DNA of 51,815 bases from Azolla pinnata. Its lineage: Eukaryota > Streptophyta > Polypodiopsida > Salviniales > Salviniaceae. The first letter of the stretch is position 1; each line of letters opens with the position of its first letter. The stretch covers positions 2,297 through 54,111 of the forward strand of contig JBBBWG010028810.1 in the NCBI GenBank assembly GCA_037176905.1, in the 5' to 3' direction. The notes beneath the pieces were generated by a model. That model did no database searches, had not been told where the DNA came from, and saw only the letters and a list, made by a program, of their open reading frames with translations. Positions 1-11,400 of the stretch are shown in pieces. A program made the position numbers and the translations under genes.

Positions 1-530
1 AAATGTGGTATCTCTGCATGTGGAGGATGGGGCTGCATGCAAATGTGGCATCTGCATGTAAAGGATGGGGATGCATGGCAGTGCATGCAAATGTGGCATG
101 TGCATGTGGTGACCGATGGGGCCGCATGTAAATGTGGTAACTGAAGTGATGGATGGGGCTGCATGCAAATGTGGTATCTCTGCATGTGGAGGATGGGGCT
201 GCATGCAAATGTGGCATCTGCATGTAAAGGATGGGGATGCATGCAAATGTGGTATCTCTGCATGTGGAGGATGTGGCTGCATGCAAATGTGTGACATCTG
301 CATGTAGAGGATGGGGATGCACGCAAATGTGGCATCTGCATGTGATGAATGGGGATGCACGCAAATGTGGTTGGTATCTACATGTCATGGATGGGGCTGA
401 ATGCAAATGTGGTATCTGCATGTGATGGATGGGACTGCATGCAAATGTGGCATGCATGTGATGGATGGGGGCTGCATGCAAAACTGTGGTTTGTGCATGC
501 GATTTCTGGGGCTTCAAAGTGTGGTGCTAA
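1..530. repeat. Minisatellite, unit about 35-45 bp
   Basis: The left end consists of diverged tandem copies of a unit containing GCATGCAAATGTGGCATCTG followed by a GATGGGGCTG stretch. The copies vary in length and continue off the left edge. Short open frames here read the repeat only and are not genes. Confidence 0.9.
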
Positions 531-540
531 CTAAATAAAT

Positions 541-1560
541 GGCACGCTCATGCAAAAAAAGTACACCAATGTTGGTGCCTGCAAATGTGGTACACACATT
601 GCAACTGTGTAGCATGTGCATGCCATCCTGATGCTATGTGATAGTGGAATGCATACATGCAAGCAATCACAAATCTTACCAGTGTGACGGAAGGAAGCTT
701 CCGTCATTGATCTCAGGTCCACCTGCAAATCGCCCGTAATGGAATGCTCACAAGCATGCCATCGCCATTTTTACCAGTACTTGGACGCTTCTCTCATCAA
801 ATTCCGGTCCATCCGGTAATGGAAGCCTCAGTCATCAACCGGAAAGCAAATCATATTATTTCCGACCTCGTATGAAAATCAGACATAAACAAACCATTTC
901 TGACTGCACATAATACAATCAGACAACAAAACAGAGACAATAAAACAGTAATTGATCAGATATAAAACGAACCATTTCTGACTGTCTAATACAAAATCAG
1001 ACAACAAAACGATATTTGATCAGGCATAAACAAACCATTTCTGACAGACATGTATAAAATCAGACAACAAAGCACTATTTACATGCACTGCATGCATAAT
1101 GTTACCTAACAGTACGAGATAAAGAACCTGTTAGCAAGCAAATCCTGGAAGCAATTCATGGAGGAAACGCCTCAGACCAAAAAACCGATCCAAACCAATG
1201 CGTGCATCTCATATACCATTAATTATCCTCAAAACATACACAAAAACTTCAAGCCTCTCAGATCTACCTAGCAGCGCGAAATCTCAGAAATAAACCACGA
1301 AGATTCCTCAGCTTCGAGGAGGAAGAAATTGAGTCGCTCATGAAAAAATGATCTGAACTAACGTATATATCTCATATATGATACCATGTCTAACATACAG
1401 ATATTTTCTATGCCTCTGAAAAGACTCCATACTTTTGGACCTAAAGAAAGATACGAAAAGCTATGGAGATCAGAAGTAAAGAAGGCTACACCATGTTTCA
1501 GCTAACAACAGAAACGTTGTCTGAATTTTACTCTCAAACTGTAAAGGCTCAGCAAAATGA
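541..1560. other. Intergenic, with a short three-copy repeat at about 870-1075
   Basis: No gene is visible. At about 870-1075 there are three diverged copies, roughly 63-78 bp apart, of a segment containing AAACCATTTCTGAC followed by AATCAGACAACAAA. The rest is unremarkable AT-rich sequence. Confidence 0.6.
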
Positions 1561-1922
1561 TTCTTTTAGCGACCTAAAGAAGTAGGGAGAGACGGAAACG
1601 ATGCAGGAGAAAGAGTCTTGTTTGCTTAGGCAGTTTGGAATGGAGAATTCTCGGAGGAGGAAGAGTGTGTGACGATGCAGACGAGGAACACAACAAGAGC
1701 TCTCCGCACAGAAGGAAGAACGGAGAAAGGACGGCGAAGAACAGAGGGAAACATGTAGGAAGACGGCTAATAACGGCAGAAGAATGGAAGGCCAGCATCA
1801 TCGTCAGGGCCACGATCCTCTTCTATTTCTTCATGAATCATCATCGGTGTCTTTGTATCTGATTCCTCTTCTACTTCTACCTTCCTCTTCGGCCTTCATG
1901 ACCTCCCATCGCAGAGATCGCC

Positions 1923-2390
1923 CTAGTTCCACAGGAAGTTTCCAATGGCGGCTTCCCGTTTCTGATGGAGGGAGACGGAGGAGTCCATCGGGAGGCCGTA
2001 CTCTTCGAGCAGGAGGTCGAGGCGCCACTCAGGCATGGATTCGTAGTCGGATCGGGTGAAGCGAGGGTAATGGAGGGGCATCTGGAAGACGCAGGGGACG
2101 ACGGCGGCGGCGGCGGCGTTCTGGCGGGAGGCCATGGACGGGTAAGGGAGGGGCGGGGGATCGCGCAGGCGAGGGGAGGTGCACGTCTCCAGCTGCTGCT
2201 CCATGTGGAGGAGGTGCTGCTGCGAGCTGCTGCGTTTCTTGCCGGAGAAGAAGCGATGGAGGGAGTGCTCGAAGGAGGAGACGCGGTGCGGGAGGCCGGG
2301 GCCCGCGGCGGGGGCGGTGGAAACGGGGGGAGGAGCCAGGGGCTCGAGGCCGAGGTCAGAATTAGGGTTAGGGTTAGGGTTTGTCGCCAT
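1923..2390 (-). CDS. DUF7722-domain protein, single exon
   Basis: This is a 155-aa open frame with an ATG start at 2390 and a TAG stop. The C-terminal half carries the plant-specific DUF7722 signature: FQMPLHYPRF (about residues 102-111), a DYESMPEWRLD segment, LLEEYGLP, and a closing AIGNFLWN that matches the family's usual end. The N-terminal half is low complexity (Pro, Ala, Ser). The Asn-Pro run at residues 4-9 is encoded by a telomere-like AACCCT repeat. The family's function is unknown; in seed plants these are short proteins ending soon after the FLW motif, as here. The gene stands alone with a GAA-rich (minus sense) leader upstream. The domain is recognised by motif from memory. The start could be later, but the first ATG gives a complete frame. 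Confidence 0.75.
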   Translation of the reverse strand: MATNPNPNPNSDLGLEPLAPPPVSTAPAAGPGLPHRVSSFEHSLHRFFSGKKRSSSQQHLLHMEQQLETCTSPRLRDPPPLPYPSMASRQNAAAAAVVPCVFQMPLHYPRFTRSDYESMPEWRLDLLLEEYGLPMDSSVSLHQKREAAIGNFLWN

Positions 2391-2480
2391 GGCTGCTGCA
2401 GAAAGCTTCTGCTTTCTTCTTCGTCTTCTTCTTCGTCTTCTTCGTTCGTTCGTTCGTTCGTTCTTCGTCCGCGTCCCTTA
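2391..2480 (-). promoter_or_regulatory. Purine-rich leader upstream of the DUF7722 gene
   Basis: On the plus strand this is CTT/CTTCG followed by (TTCG)n. On the sense strand of the gene it is a GAA/CGAA-rich tract directly before the ATG, typical of plant 5' leaders. No TATA box was assigned. Confidence 0.4.
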
Positions 2481-4280
2481 ATATATTATATTTATTTTTA
2501 TTTGTTTTTTAAAATTCATATATATATATTTTTATTTATTTAATTTCCTATTTTCCGTGACGCATTTCCTCAATTTTATTATTTCCCCCTTTTTTGGGGG
2601 ACAAATACGTAATTTTGGCCATCAATTGTGTTCTGTTTTTTATTTTTATTTTTGTTTTTCTAATTTCCGGCCTTTTTTAAGAGTTTTTTTTTTCTTCGAT
2701 TCATATATATATATATATATATATTATTTATTTGATGCTCTATTCTCCTTAAATCTATTTTCCCCAAATAAGTTCTTTTTTCCGCTTTTTTTTGTTTAAA
2801 TTTTAGTTTTTATTTCGAAATAGTTTTAGTTCTCGTAAACATTTTGTTTTTAATTGTGCTTTTTTTTAATTTGTTTTTTTATTTGTTCTTCCTTGCTTGC
2901 CACGTCTCGTGTTTGTGTGGCTGAACGAACAGAAACGTGTGGCTGAGATTTTGTTTCCCGTCTTCCGGTTTCACACGTGACCACGTAAAAGGGTCCCAAA
3001 GGTCCCGTGGAGCCCAACGGAGCCTTCGGGAGACGTTGGTCGCCGCCTCGGCAGACTCGGTAAAACTTACCGAATGGTCAATCGTTTCTAGAAGATTCGA
3101 TACTCGCCGGGGAATCGATCGACTCAAGGATACAGATCTGTATGTTTCGGTGCAAACCGTTGGGGAAGGGCACGGGACCCGCTAGAGCTCTCCGGTCGGA
3201 TCCGCAGTACATCGAATCGTCTGGCCGGTAATTGATAGGGCACCGATGAATCGGATCCAAAAGCTCAGCTGTCCATTTCGATGCGCATCCCGAGGACGGT
3301 TAAACTCGCGAGATGTCGAGAACCTCGAGTTAACAAGTCGCTCTCACCACATTCCAAGACGAATTGCGGCTGCCGATTTTCTACGGTCGGAGGACGAGGC
3401 CGTGGAGGTCGTTCTGGGCTTGACCCTGAGCCAGGGGAGATGAAAACGAAACAACAACAACGAAACCCTTTGTTAGAAGTTTTTTCGGAGTTGCAGATTG
3501 GGTCATATGACCCATGTTGGGTATATGTATACAAGCCACCGTGTTGGTTGTTTCCTTTCCATTATCATGGAAGGCAAGCACAATGTACTGGTTTACATGA
3601 GTCACGTCATGACCCATGTTCGGTATATGTATACAAGTCACCGTGTTGGTTGTTTCCTTTCACCATTGGGGAGCACGAGAAGCTCGGCTTGAAGCCTTAA
3701 ACCCAAGCTGATTAACCGAGTTTTTAAGCGGCTTGTTGCCTTGGCTTGACTTGAGATTCGTTCGTTAACACCGGTTTTCAGTTTGGGTCAGCTCGGCTTA
3801 ATCAGATTGGAACCTGGTATAAGCTGGTTATATATATATAAGCAATTGTAAATCTTGAGATGTAGAGTTATGTAAGGTGCGTAAATTGGACTTGGGTCTT
3901 AATCGGGTTGGCATAAATCGGTTTAAGTTTTTAACCAGTTTGAAATGGTTCAAGCTCGAGTTTTCTTAGACGGCTTGGCATGAGATCTCCTTAACTAGTG
4001 CCGAGCCATTGCTGATCAAAGTTGGAGTTAATTTTTTTTTTTTCCTGACCTTGAATGGAGTTATAAAGATAATAGAGAGAGAATGACCAAATAACTACAA
4101 TCTTACTGACAAATAATGGTGGATTATACACCCACTTTGGTTTGTCCGATAGATGATACTGTACAAACATGTCACTGCCTCCGTTATGGTTTCGCTAATA
4201 AATGCACTCAATCGGAGATGGTGAAAAAAACGAGGACAATCACCTTCATGTCTTCGACAAATGACAGAGAGCCTCCGATG
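2481..4280. other. Intergenic, no gene recognised
   Basis: The sequence to about 2880 is T-rich, with a TA dinucleotide run near 2703-2724. A segment at 3508-3562 recurs at 3609-3663 (shared core GGTATATGTATACAAG, then ACCGTGTTGGTTGTTTCCTT), giving a direct repeat with a 101-bp offset. No coding signal or known element was identified. Confidence 0.5.
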
Positions 4281-4292
4281 GACATGAAGGTT

Positions 4293-4358
4293 TTTAGGGT
4301 TTAGGGCTTAGGGCTTTAGGGTTTCTAAGGTTCAGGGTTTCTAGGGTTTAGGGTTTGT
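4293..4358. repeat. Degenerate TTTAGGG-type telomere-like tract
   Basis: About eight imperfect copies of (T)TTAGGG, with variants such as TTAGGGC and CAGGGTTTC. This is the plant-type 7-bp register, unlike the 6-bp array near 38.6 kb. Confidence 0.7.
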
Positions 4359-4380
4359 CACCAGATCTGGCTGCAATGCC

Positions 4381-4426
4381 CTAAGAAGACGTTAATATAT
4401 CTTTCTTTCTTTCTTTCTTTTCTTAC
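4381..4426. repeat. Dispersed motif with CTTT tail, copy 1
   Basis: CTAAGAAGACGTTAATATAT followed by a (CTTT)n tail. Similar copies lie near 27389 and 31838. It may be the 3' end of a short retroelement. Confidence 0.45.
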
Positions 4427-4580
4427 TCAGAAACCCCATGTATGGATAAGTGATATGTTCCAAACCATTGCATCCATTGCATCCAGGCTAAAAAGCCGAG
4501 CTCTGAATGCACAGGCATCTCTCGCCCAGAGTTTAAAAATCTAGAATTTTTTTGTGCTATATGAAAGCCTGCGTCGTTCG

Positions 4581-4822
4581 TCTCCTGGAATGGCTCGCTT
4601 CAAATCTTCGGCTACCAAAGTTTTAACAGAAGCAGAAGAAGAAGATGAAAATGATGAAGAAGAAGAAGAAGAAAGATGGCGCCTTACTGCTCTGCCTCCG
4701 AATCTCTCCTGGAATGGCTCGCTTCAAATCTTCGGCTACCAAAGTTTTAACAGAAGCAGAAGAAGAAGATGAAGATGATGAAGAAGAAGAAGAAGAAAGA
4801 TGGCGCCTTACTGCTCTGCCGT
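4581..4822. repeat. Tandem duplication, 124-bp period
   Basis: Two nearly identical copies start at 4581 and 4705, each beginning TCTCCTGGAATGGCTCGCTT, running through a GAAGAAGAT-rich purine tract and ending ATGGCGCCTTACTGCTCTGC. The period is not a multiple of three, so the acidic open frame in the first copy is not continued in the second. It is probably non-coding or a relic. Confidence 0.85.
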
Positions 4823-5429
4823 AACGTAACGAATCGTAACAACAAAATCGAATCGAGCAGAATTAGCACAAGCATAAATCACTCATGCTAAGGCAGTAGA
4901 AAGCTCGAGCTGTTTCCATACGATCTCTCGAGATGATCCTAAAAAGGATTGTGGATTTTCCCAGCCATGTTCAATATGGTCTCTTCGGATGATCCTTAAC
5001 CAAAGAACTTGGAGCTCTCTATTCCTGCTTGAGCAATGGAAGCTTCGACAAACCAAATTGACTCAACATTGGCACAGTTAAAAAAGTGGGGGCATACACT
5101 GTACGTGCCGCCGAGAAGTTCTCCGTTTGGAACCAAAGAAGAAAGCCTTCTTCGATTGAAGGAAATTCCGCTACTCCAGTTGGAATACAACAAAAAAAAT
5201 CTAAGCACCAGATGTTATATAACTCCGGATCTGATACATCTTCAACAACGCCCTCCGCTCGTCGACAACAATCTAGTGCTTGATCTTCTCAGGCACCGAA
5301 GCAAAATGCCGCTATATACTCTTCTTGCAACCACCCTCTCAACCCCTCAAAGTCAATGCTCTCTCTTTTCTTTAAAGAGAAGCTTTTAAAGAATACCACT
5401 TCGAATACGAACAATAACATGTATATCAC

Positions 5430-8400
5430 TCATTCATCAGCTTCCGTGAATTCCTTGTCAACCTCGCCCTCATGCGCAGCAGGATCGTCCCCATCGTGCT
5501 CACTGTATCCGCTCCCATTCACCAACACTGCGCCATCCTCTTCATAAGCCTCTGCTTGAGCAAGTTCTTCAGTTCCATCCTCCGCCTTTTGCAATGCAAA
5601 TGATCAATGAGCGTGGCTTCATGAGAAAAAATGCTGCAAAAAAAAGTATCCATAAGTACCCTTATACCTCATGGTAGTATTCCCCATTCTCGAGTTGGCT
5701 GCCTCCATTGTGGAGATGCAGTGCCTTCAGTTCCTCAATCATATCAACCCTTGGATCCCCACGGTGCTTCGCGTAATCACTAGCTGGTGAAAGGTTCTCC
5801 CTGAAATGAGGTTTCAACCATTCAACACCGCATCCGAATGGCACATGCTAGTTCTTCAAACGTTTGTACAGGCATGTGTCAATATAGTTTGATGAGCAAG
5901 AAGAGAACTTGCCTGAGAGGCTTCATTTTTGCCTCTGCCTCTAATGCCCATTGCCAATCTGGAAATAGGTTCGGATATTCTTCTGGGTTCGCCAGAGATT
6001 CGGCAGCCTTTTGATTTATCTGCAAGGTGTTATTGACCGTATAAATCCTTCTCTGAAGAGAAACAAAACATCTTGCTCCATTCTGAAGAGATCAATCGCC
6101 ATGAACTTACCCTTCTCAAATCATTGCTCCAAAGCTTAACAATGTCCGAGACTTTACTTGGTAGATATGCTCTAGCCATAAAGGCTGCCTCTGGTATCCG
6201 ATTACTGTATGAGAAAGCCCTCACTTTTTAGCTTTGGACATAAAAGATTGCACAGTCAAGTAGAATAAATTTTTGAAAATACCTGTCAATTAAGAGCTGT
6301 AAACACTCCTCTAATTTCCCTAGCATAAAAAGGCAAACAAACGCTACATTGATTTTGCCATTTTTTACAGCTAAATCTGCCAGCTTCTTCATCCCAGATG
6401 AATTTCCCAGTGATGAATATAGCAACAGCAAGCCACTTAAATCTCCTGCTTTTGTCATGCATTCCTCTGCTACATCAAGCTGTAAAGAAGATAATGAGGA
6501 TGAAGGTGATGTCTGGAATATGTCAATTCGGAACTAAACAGAAAAAGCAGGTCAATTCAAGATTTGAAACGAACTTCAAAATATGTTGCACATCAGCGTT
6601 TTCCAGAGAAGTACGGCACTCTAGCATTGATGCTTTCTACATTTCATGGATGCCCTTTTCAAAACTGCATTTCATGAATTACGACAATATATATGGCTGG
6701 TACTTCCCATTTTTATGGTTCAAAATCCAAGCAATCCTAAGAGATTCTAACTATCATAAACGGTGCATAACAAGGAACCCTTGGAGTGTCAATACATTAA
6801 TTACCACGTGATCATTTCCATTTGCTTATCATACTTATTCGGACTAATTTGTGTTAGAAGAACTATATGAGCATTGGTATATCATTTTAAGAGCTAGAAC
6901 TGCTTTCATGTTTTTGTTTCAGCCAAACCTTTCCAGAAGACATTGCCAACTCTCCAAGCTGTTTCCATTTAGACTCACTTTGTGCTTCTTCAGCAAGTTC
7001 CTGTATGATAAGCTCACACATTAGCTGAGACACAGAGCAAACCCCATCCCATTAATATGAGAAACAAGCCATACAACGCTAAGCAAAGAACCACCTTTGC
7101 CACTTCTAATCTTCCCAATTGAACCGAAAGTTCAAATTTGTAATCAGGATCGGTGACTATTGCAAGTGCCTCTTCTATCATGTTTCTCGACTCCAGAAAC
7201 CGGGCAACACTACCAAAACAAAATATCAACTCTATCACTATTCCATGACGAAATAAAAACAATTTACTGTGGTCAAAAGGAGGGGATTACACAGAATTTA
7301 CATGGCCAGAGCCCCTCTTACTTATTATATTGTTCTTTCGGTATCGTCGGCAACACCTCTTCAGCTCTTTCCATGTCACCTCTCATAACTAGTGTCTTGT
7401 ATTCAATCAGACTAAGCAATAGGGTGTAGCTGATAATACTATAAAGATCAAATGTAACAGATGTTTAACACAAATCTTCATACGCAAGTGAACATATTTA
7501 TGACACAAACAAACACTTACTTAAACTCTTTGTCAATAAGAAACACTTTACTATGGCTTGCAAGATACCCAAGCAGATACATAGGACGGTCCAGGTGATA
7601 CATGGTTGTAATCTGGAAAATCCTCCAGAGTAATGAACTTGAACAAACATAATTTCATTCAACATATTTATGCTAGCATCATGAGATGTTTATCACATTT
7701 ACCTCCCCACCAACACAGTAATTGAGACGCCATGCTGAATTGTTGTAAATGAAACAGTCACCAACCCATATACCAGTACGAACTCTTTCTGGCACTTCAT
7801 ATAAGAGTTCAAATGCCTCTTCAACACCTTGTTCATCTAACGGCTTTCCAGCATCTGTATGTGCAGCCACAGCATCCCTCTGCAGGTGCAGATTTTCAGT
7901 ACAGTGAAAGAAATAAATTTGTTCTTGATACACATTTGAGACGGCACGATGGCTTTTTACATTGTACTTAAGTATGTAGAAAGAACTGTCGCTGACGATT
8001 GTAACCAGGTCTCCACTATCAGCCCAGTAGATATCCTAGGTTAAAATAATGAAGATGTAAGAAATCAATTCAACTATAATCGTTTTGGATAATGACTTGA
8101 AAAACATGTCACGAAAATACGAACATCTTTAATGCTATCATGTTCTCTATCTTTGGCTTTTCAAAGATAACTGCGTGAGAAATGAAAATGGTACCTTTAC
8201 AGTCACATCTATACGTCGAATTACTCGGCATTCTGCCCATTCATAAAAGCATACGAAGTCATTTGAACGAACAGCCAGCAGAGCTCCTCCATAAATTCCT
8301 TCAGCAGAAAATGTTGGGCGTATGCTTTTTCTCTCCTGTATAGAGTTATAATATAGGAAGTTTTTATCCGAGTGAGATATGCCAAAAATTTTCTAAACAA

Positions 8401-11400
8401 GCACAAACATAAATCCTGAAACGGATATGAATGTATTATGCCTCCATTTATGTTTTAGAAGATACCATACGTAAACATTCTATTTACTGGCAACCCAAAC
8501 ATAAATCCTGAAATCAATATGAATGTGTTAGGCACTCGATTTATGTTTTGAAACATACCAAACATAATCATTCTATTTGCTAGCAACGCATATAGCATGT
8601 AGCCTCAGACTATCAAGCATTTCTTTAGGCAGTATGATTGATTATTAAAATTGAATTTGCCACAGCTAATTCGATCAGATATTTGTAGATAATGCATGAA
8701 ATCAAGATCTGTCTGCTCATTATTGCAGGCATATGATATTAATCAGCTGTTCCAACTGCACGAAGAGGCATATAAATGAATCCATGTGTTATGATCAGGA
8801 ATTCAGATGATTCAAGCTCGCATATCCCTACTCATAGGACATGCCACAAAAGCAATCGTTCCTTTTTCATGCCAGATTGGTTTCTTAGAGTAAAACCTAA
8901 ACCGTCTTTTCAAGCCCAGATAGCTTTCTTATTGTCTCACTGATTGTTCACCAAACCAATCAAACGCCATCCTGGAAGAATGTTGAGAATAAAATCCCTG
9001 GAGTCCAAAATGCGGATACAAGACTATTTTCTTTGTCGGTTGTACTAGAACTTTCGACCACCAGTTGCTTTCCTGCCACCAAATTATTAAACCATAGAGT
9101 TCCTACTTTTCGTGGTCTACAGAATTTTCGCATTTGGTACATGTCTTACATTGATTCCGTAACTGGTATCACTGGTGACATATGATCTATTATTCCATCA
9201 AATTCTCAGAAACAGAATTACCAAATGTAACCACTAAGAATAGGAAAAGAATGAAAAGGTCAACATGCGGAAGTGCTCATCAGTAATTTTATTTTATTTT
9301 AGATTGAAAAATATATATTCAATCAAAATATCACAAGTATGACTACACATATAGTCATTCATAAAATTGCATTTGATTTCATGCACAGTTATAAGTAAAT
9401 TTTCCTGATATACTTTGCAGTAAATATACAAAATACAAGACATGCAAATATACCTACACTGATAATACACAAAAATACCTGGCATGCCTTCTAAAATACC
9501 TTGCTAGTCAATATACAACATATACACACACAGATAAATAGTTTCTCATAAAGTACCTGAAATGATTTACTAAATATCTTGATCTTGGACGTGCTTTCCC
9601 GAACTGCATATTCACCATCCACAGACCATGCAAACTCTAACGCAGACCCAAAAGATCTGTTCCTCCATGCTAGGGCTGTGTAGATAATATACTCTCCATC
9701 TCCACAAACCACTACGAATCTACCATTTGGATTGTGCTTCAAGCTCTGGAGAAAATTATACAATTAAATTTAATAAGTTTATGTAAACTAGATGTATTCA
9801 GAATGATAACATTTTTTCTATACCCTGTGAGAGAAAATTATGGAACATAACACATCATGAGTTCATCACAAACTCATTTTTTCTTGTACGAAAATTCACA
9901 AAATAACTTGATGCATTAAAATAGATTAGAAACTTGCTTGTGGATAAAGATCACAGCTTCCAAGCTCTTTTACAGACAAAGGTAGTCTCTCCCCATCTGT
10001 AACCTGCAATTTCAAAACATTAGTTTTCTAGGTTAACATGAGAGTGATTGTAATTTGCACACAATATTAATCTTACAGTTTAATCGGTTAATAAATTACT
10101 TGAAACAGCAGTTCAGAAATGCAATTTAATCTATAAGAATCTCTATGAAACCATGATGAAGGCCTAATCCTACATTGTCCATGATAAGAAAACCAGGAGG
10201 GGAGATCAAAAGACTTTCCCATGATGGGCCTAACCCTTGTCCTTTCACAAATACCCAAATTTTACGTCATTAGATTAGATTTCTTAGAATTGTTGGATGC
10301 CATATTGGATGCCATATGATTTTTATATGTTACTTCCCAAGGCTTTTTCTAAATTTTTGTTTAGGTTCAAGAAAAGTTAAAACAGCTCATAAAATGAATA
10401 ATGAAATAGTACACTTTCGCTATGGAACAAAGCCATTAAGCAGCAAATGCAAAATAAATTGAGCAACGTTATAACCAAATGCTATCACAGGTGGCATGAT
10501 GTTAGATATAAGGCATACAAAAAATACCTCATCTAATCCTATGGATTTGATGTTCACAGTCTGGATTTCATTGTGTTTTGCCCATATTATTTTGCCACTA
10601 TTGTCCATGCTTGCAACAGGCTCCTCTCGCCCTAATTTGATCATTATAGTGCCTTCATCATATCCGATTGCAATCCTAACAAATGTATAACTCTCAACTT
10701 TGATCTTGTGTGGTTACATTTATATAACATAGCATGATCAATATGCAGAGAAATCCACTGAAACCTGTGGGATCCTTTTAGGTGTCCAATAGTCCAAACT
10801 CGCTCTAAACCATAGTTCAAAGTATTTTCCAACCTACGTCATAAGAAAGCCTGATCTTTTTAACCAATTTATGCTTGCATACTCAAAGGTTCATAAATAA
10901 ATGTAAATCGATTTCCTCAACCAAACTAAACCACATAGATAAATATTCTTTAATTGCCCAGTTAGATGATTTTACATAAGCAATCATAACCTCTGTTACA
11001 TCACACAATCCAATCTCATCTTTACTAGACATTAGTATTGATGTAACCTTTCCTATCAATTTTGGAGAACAGGTTGTACCTGTAGGTTGTTGCATGCCAA
11101 ATGCGAACAGTACCATCCTCTGAGCCGGTTATAATGATAGGGAGCTCTGGATGAAAGCAGACAGCAGAAACATTATGAGTATGCCCTTCTAATGTCTGAA
11201 CACAGCTCTTTGTTTGGTAGTCCCACACCTACACAAATAATAAACGTGAATCAGCTTAGCTTTCCCATAAAAACAGAACATATATACATCAGGTGGCATG
11301 TATAAGGCACCTTTGCAGTGTGATCATCTGAACCGGTGATCAAATAGGGTCGATCACCTCCTGTAAAATAGTCCACACAATTCACCCCCTTCACGTGCGC

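Noticed and set aside
5913-6019. COPB2 exon 22 ending at the GC donor (CAG|GCAAGT)
   Set aside because: It would shift the frame into the next exon and hit a stop early. The GT donor at 5909 keeps the frame and the acidic tail.
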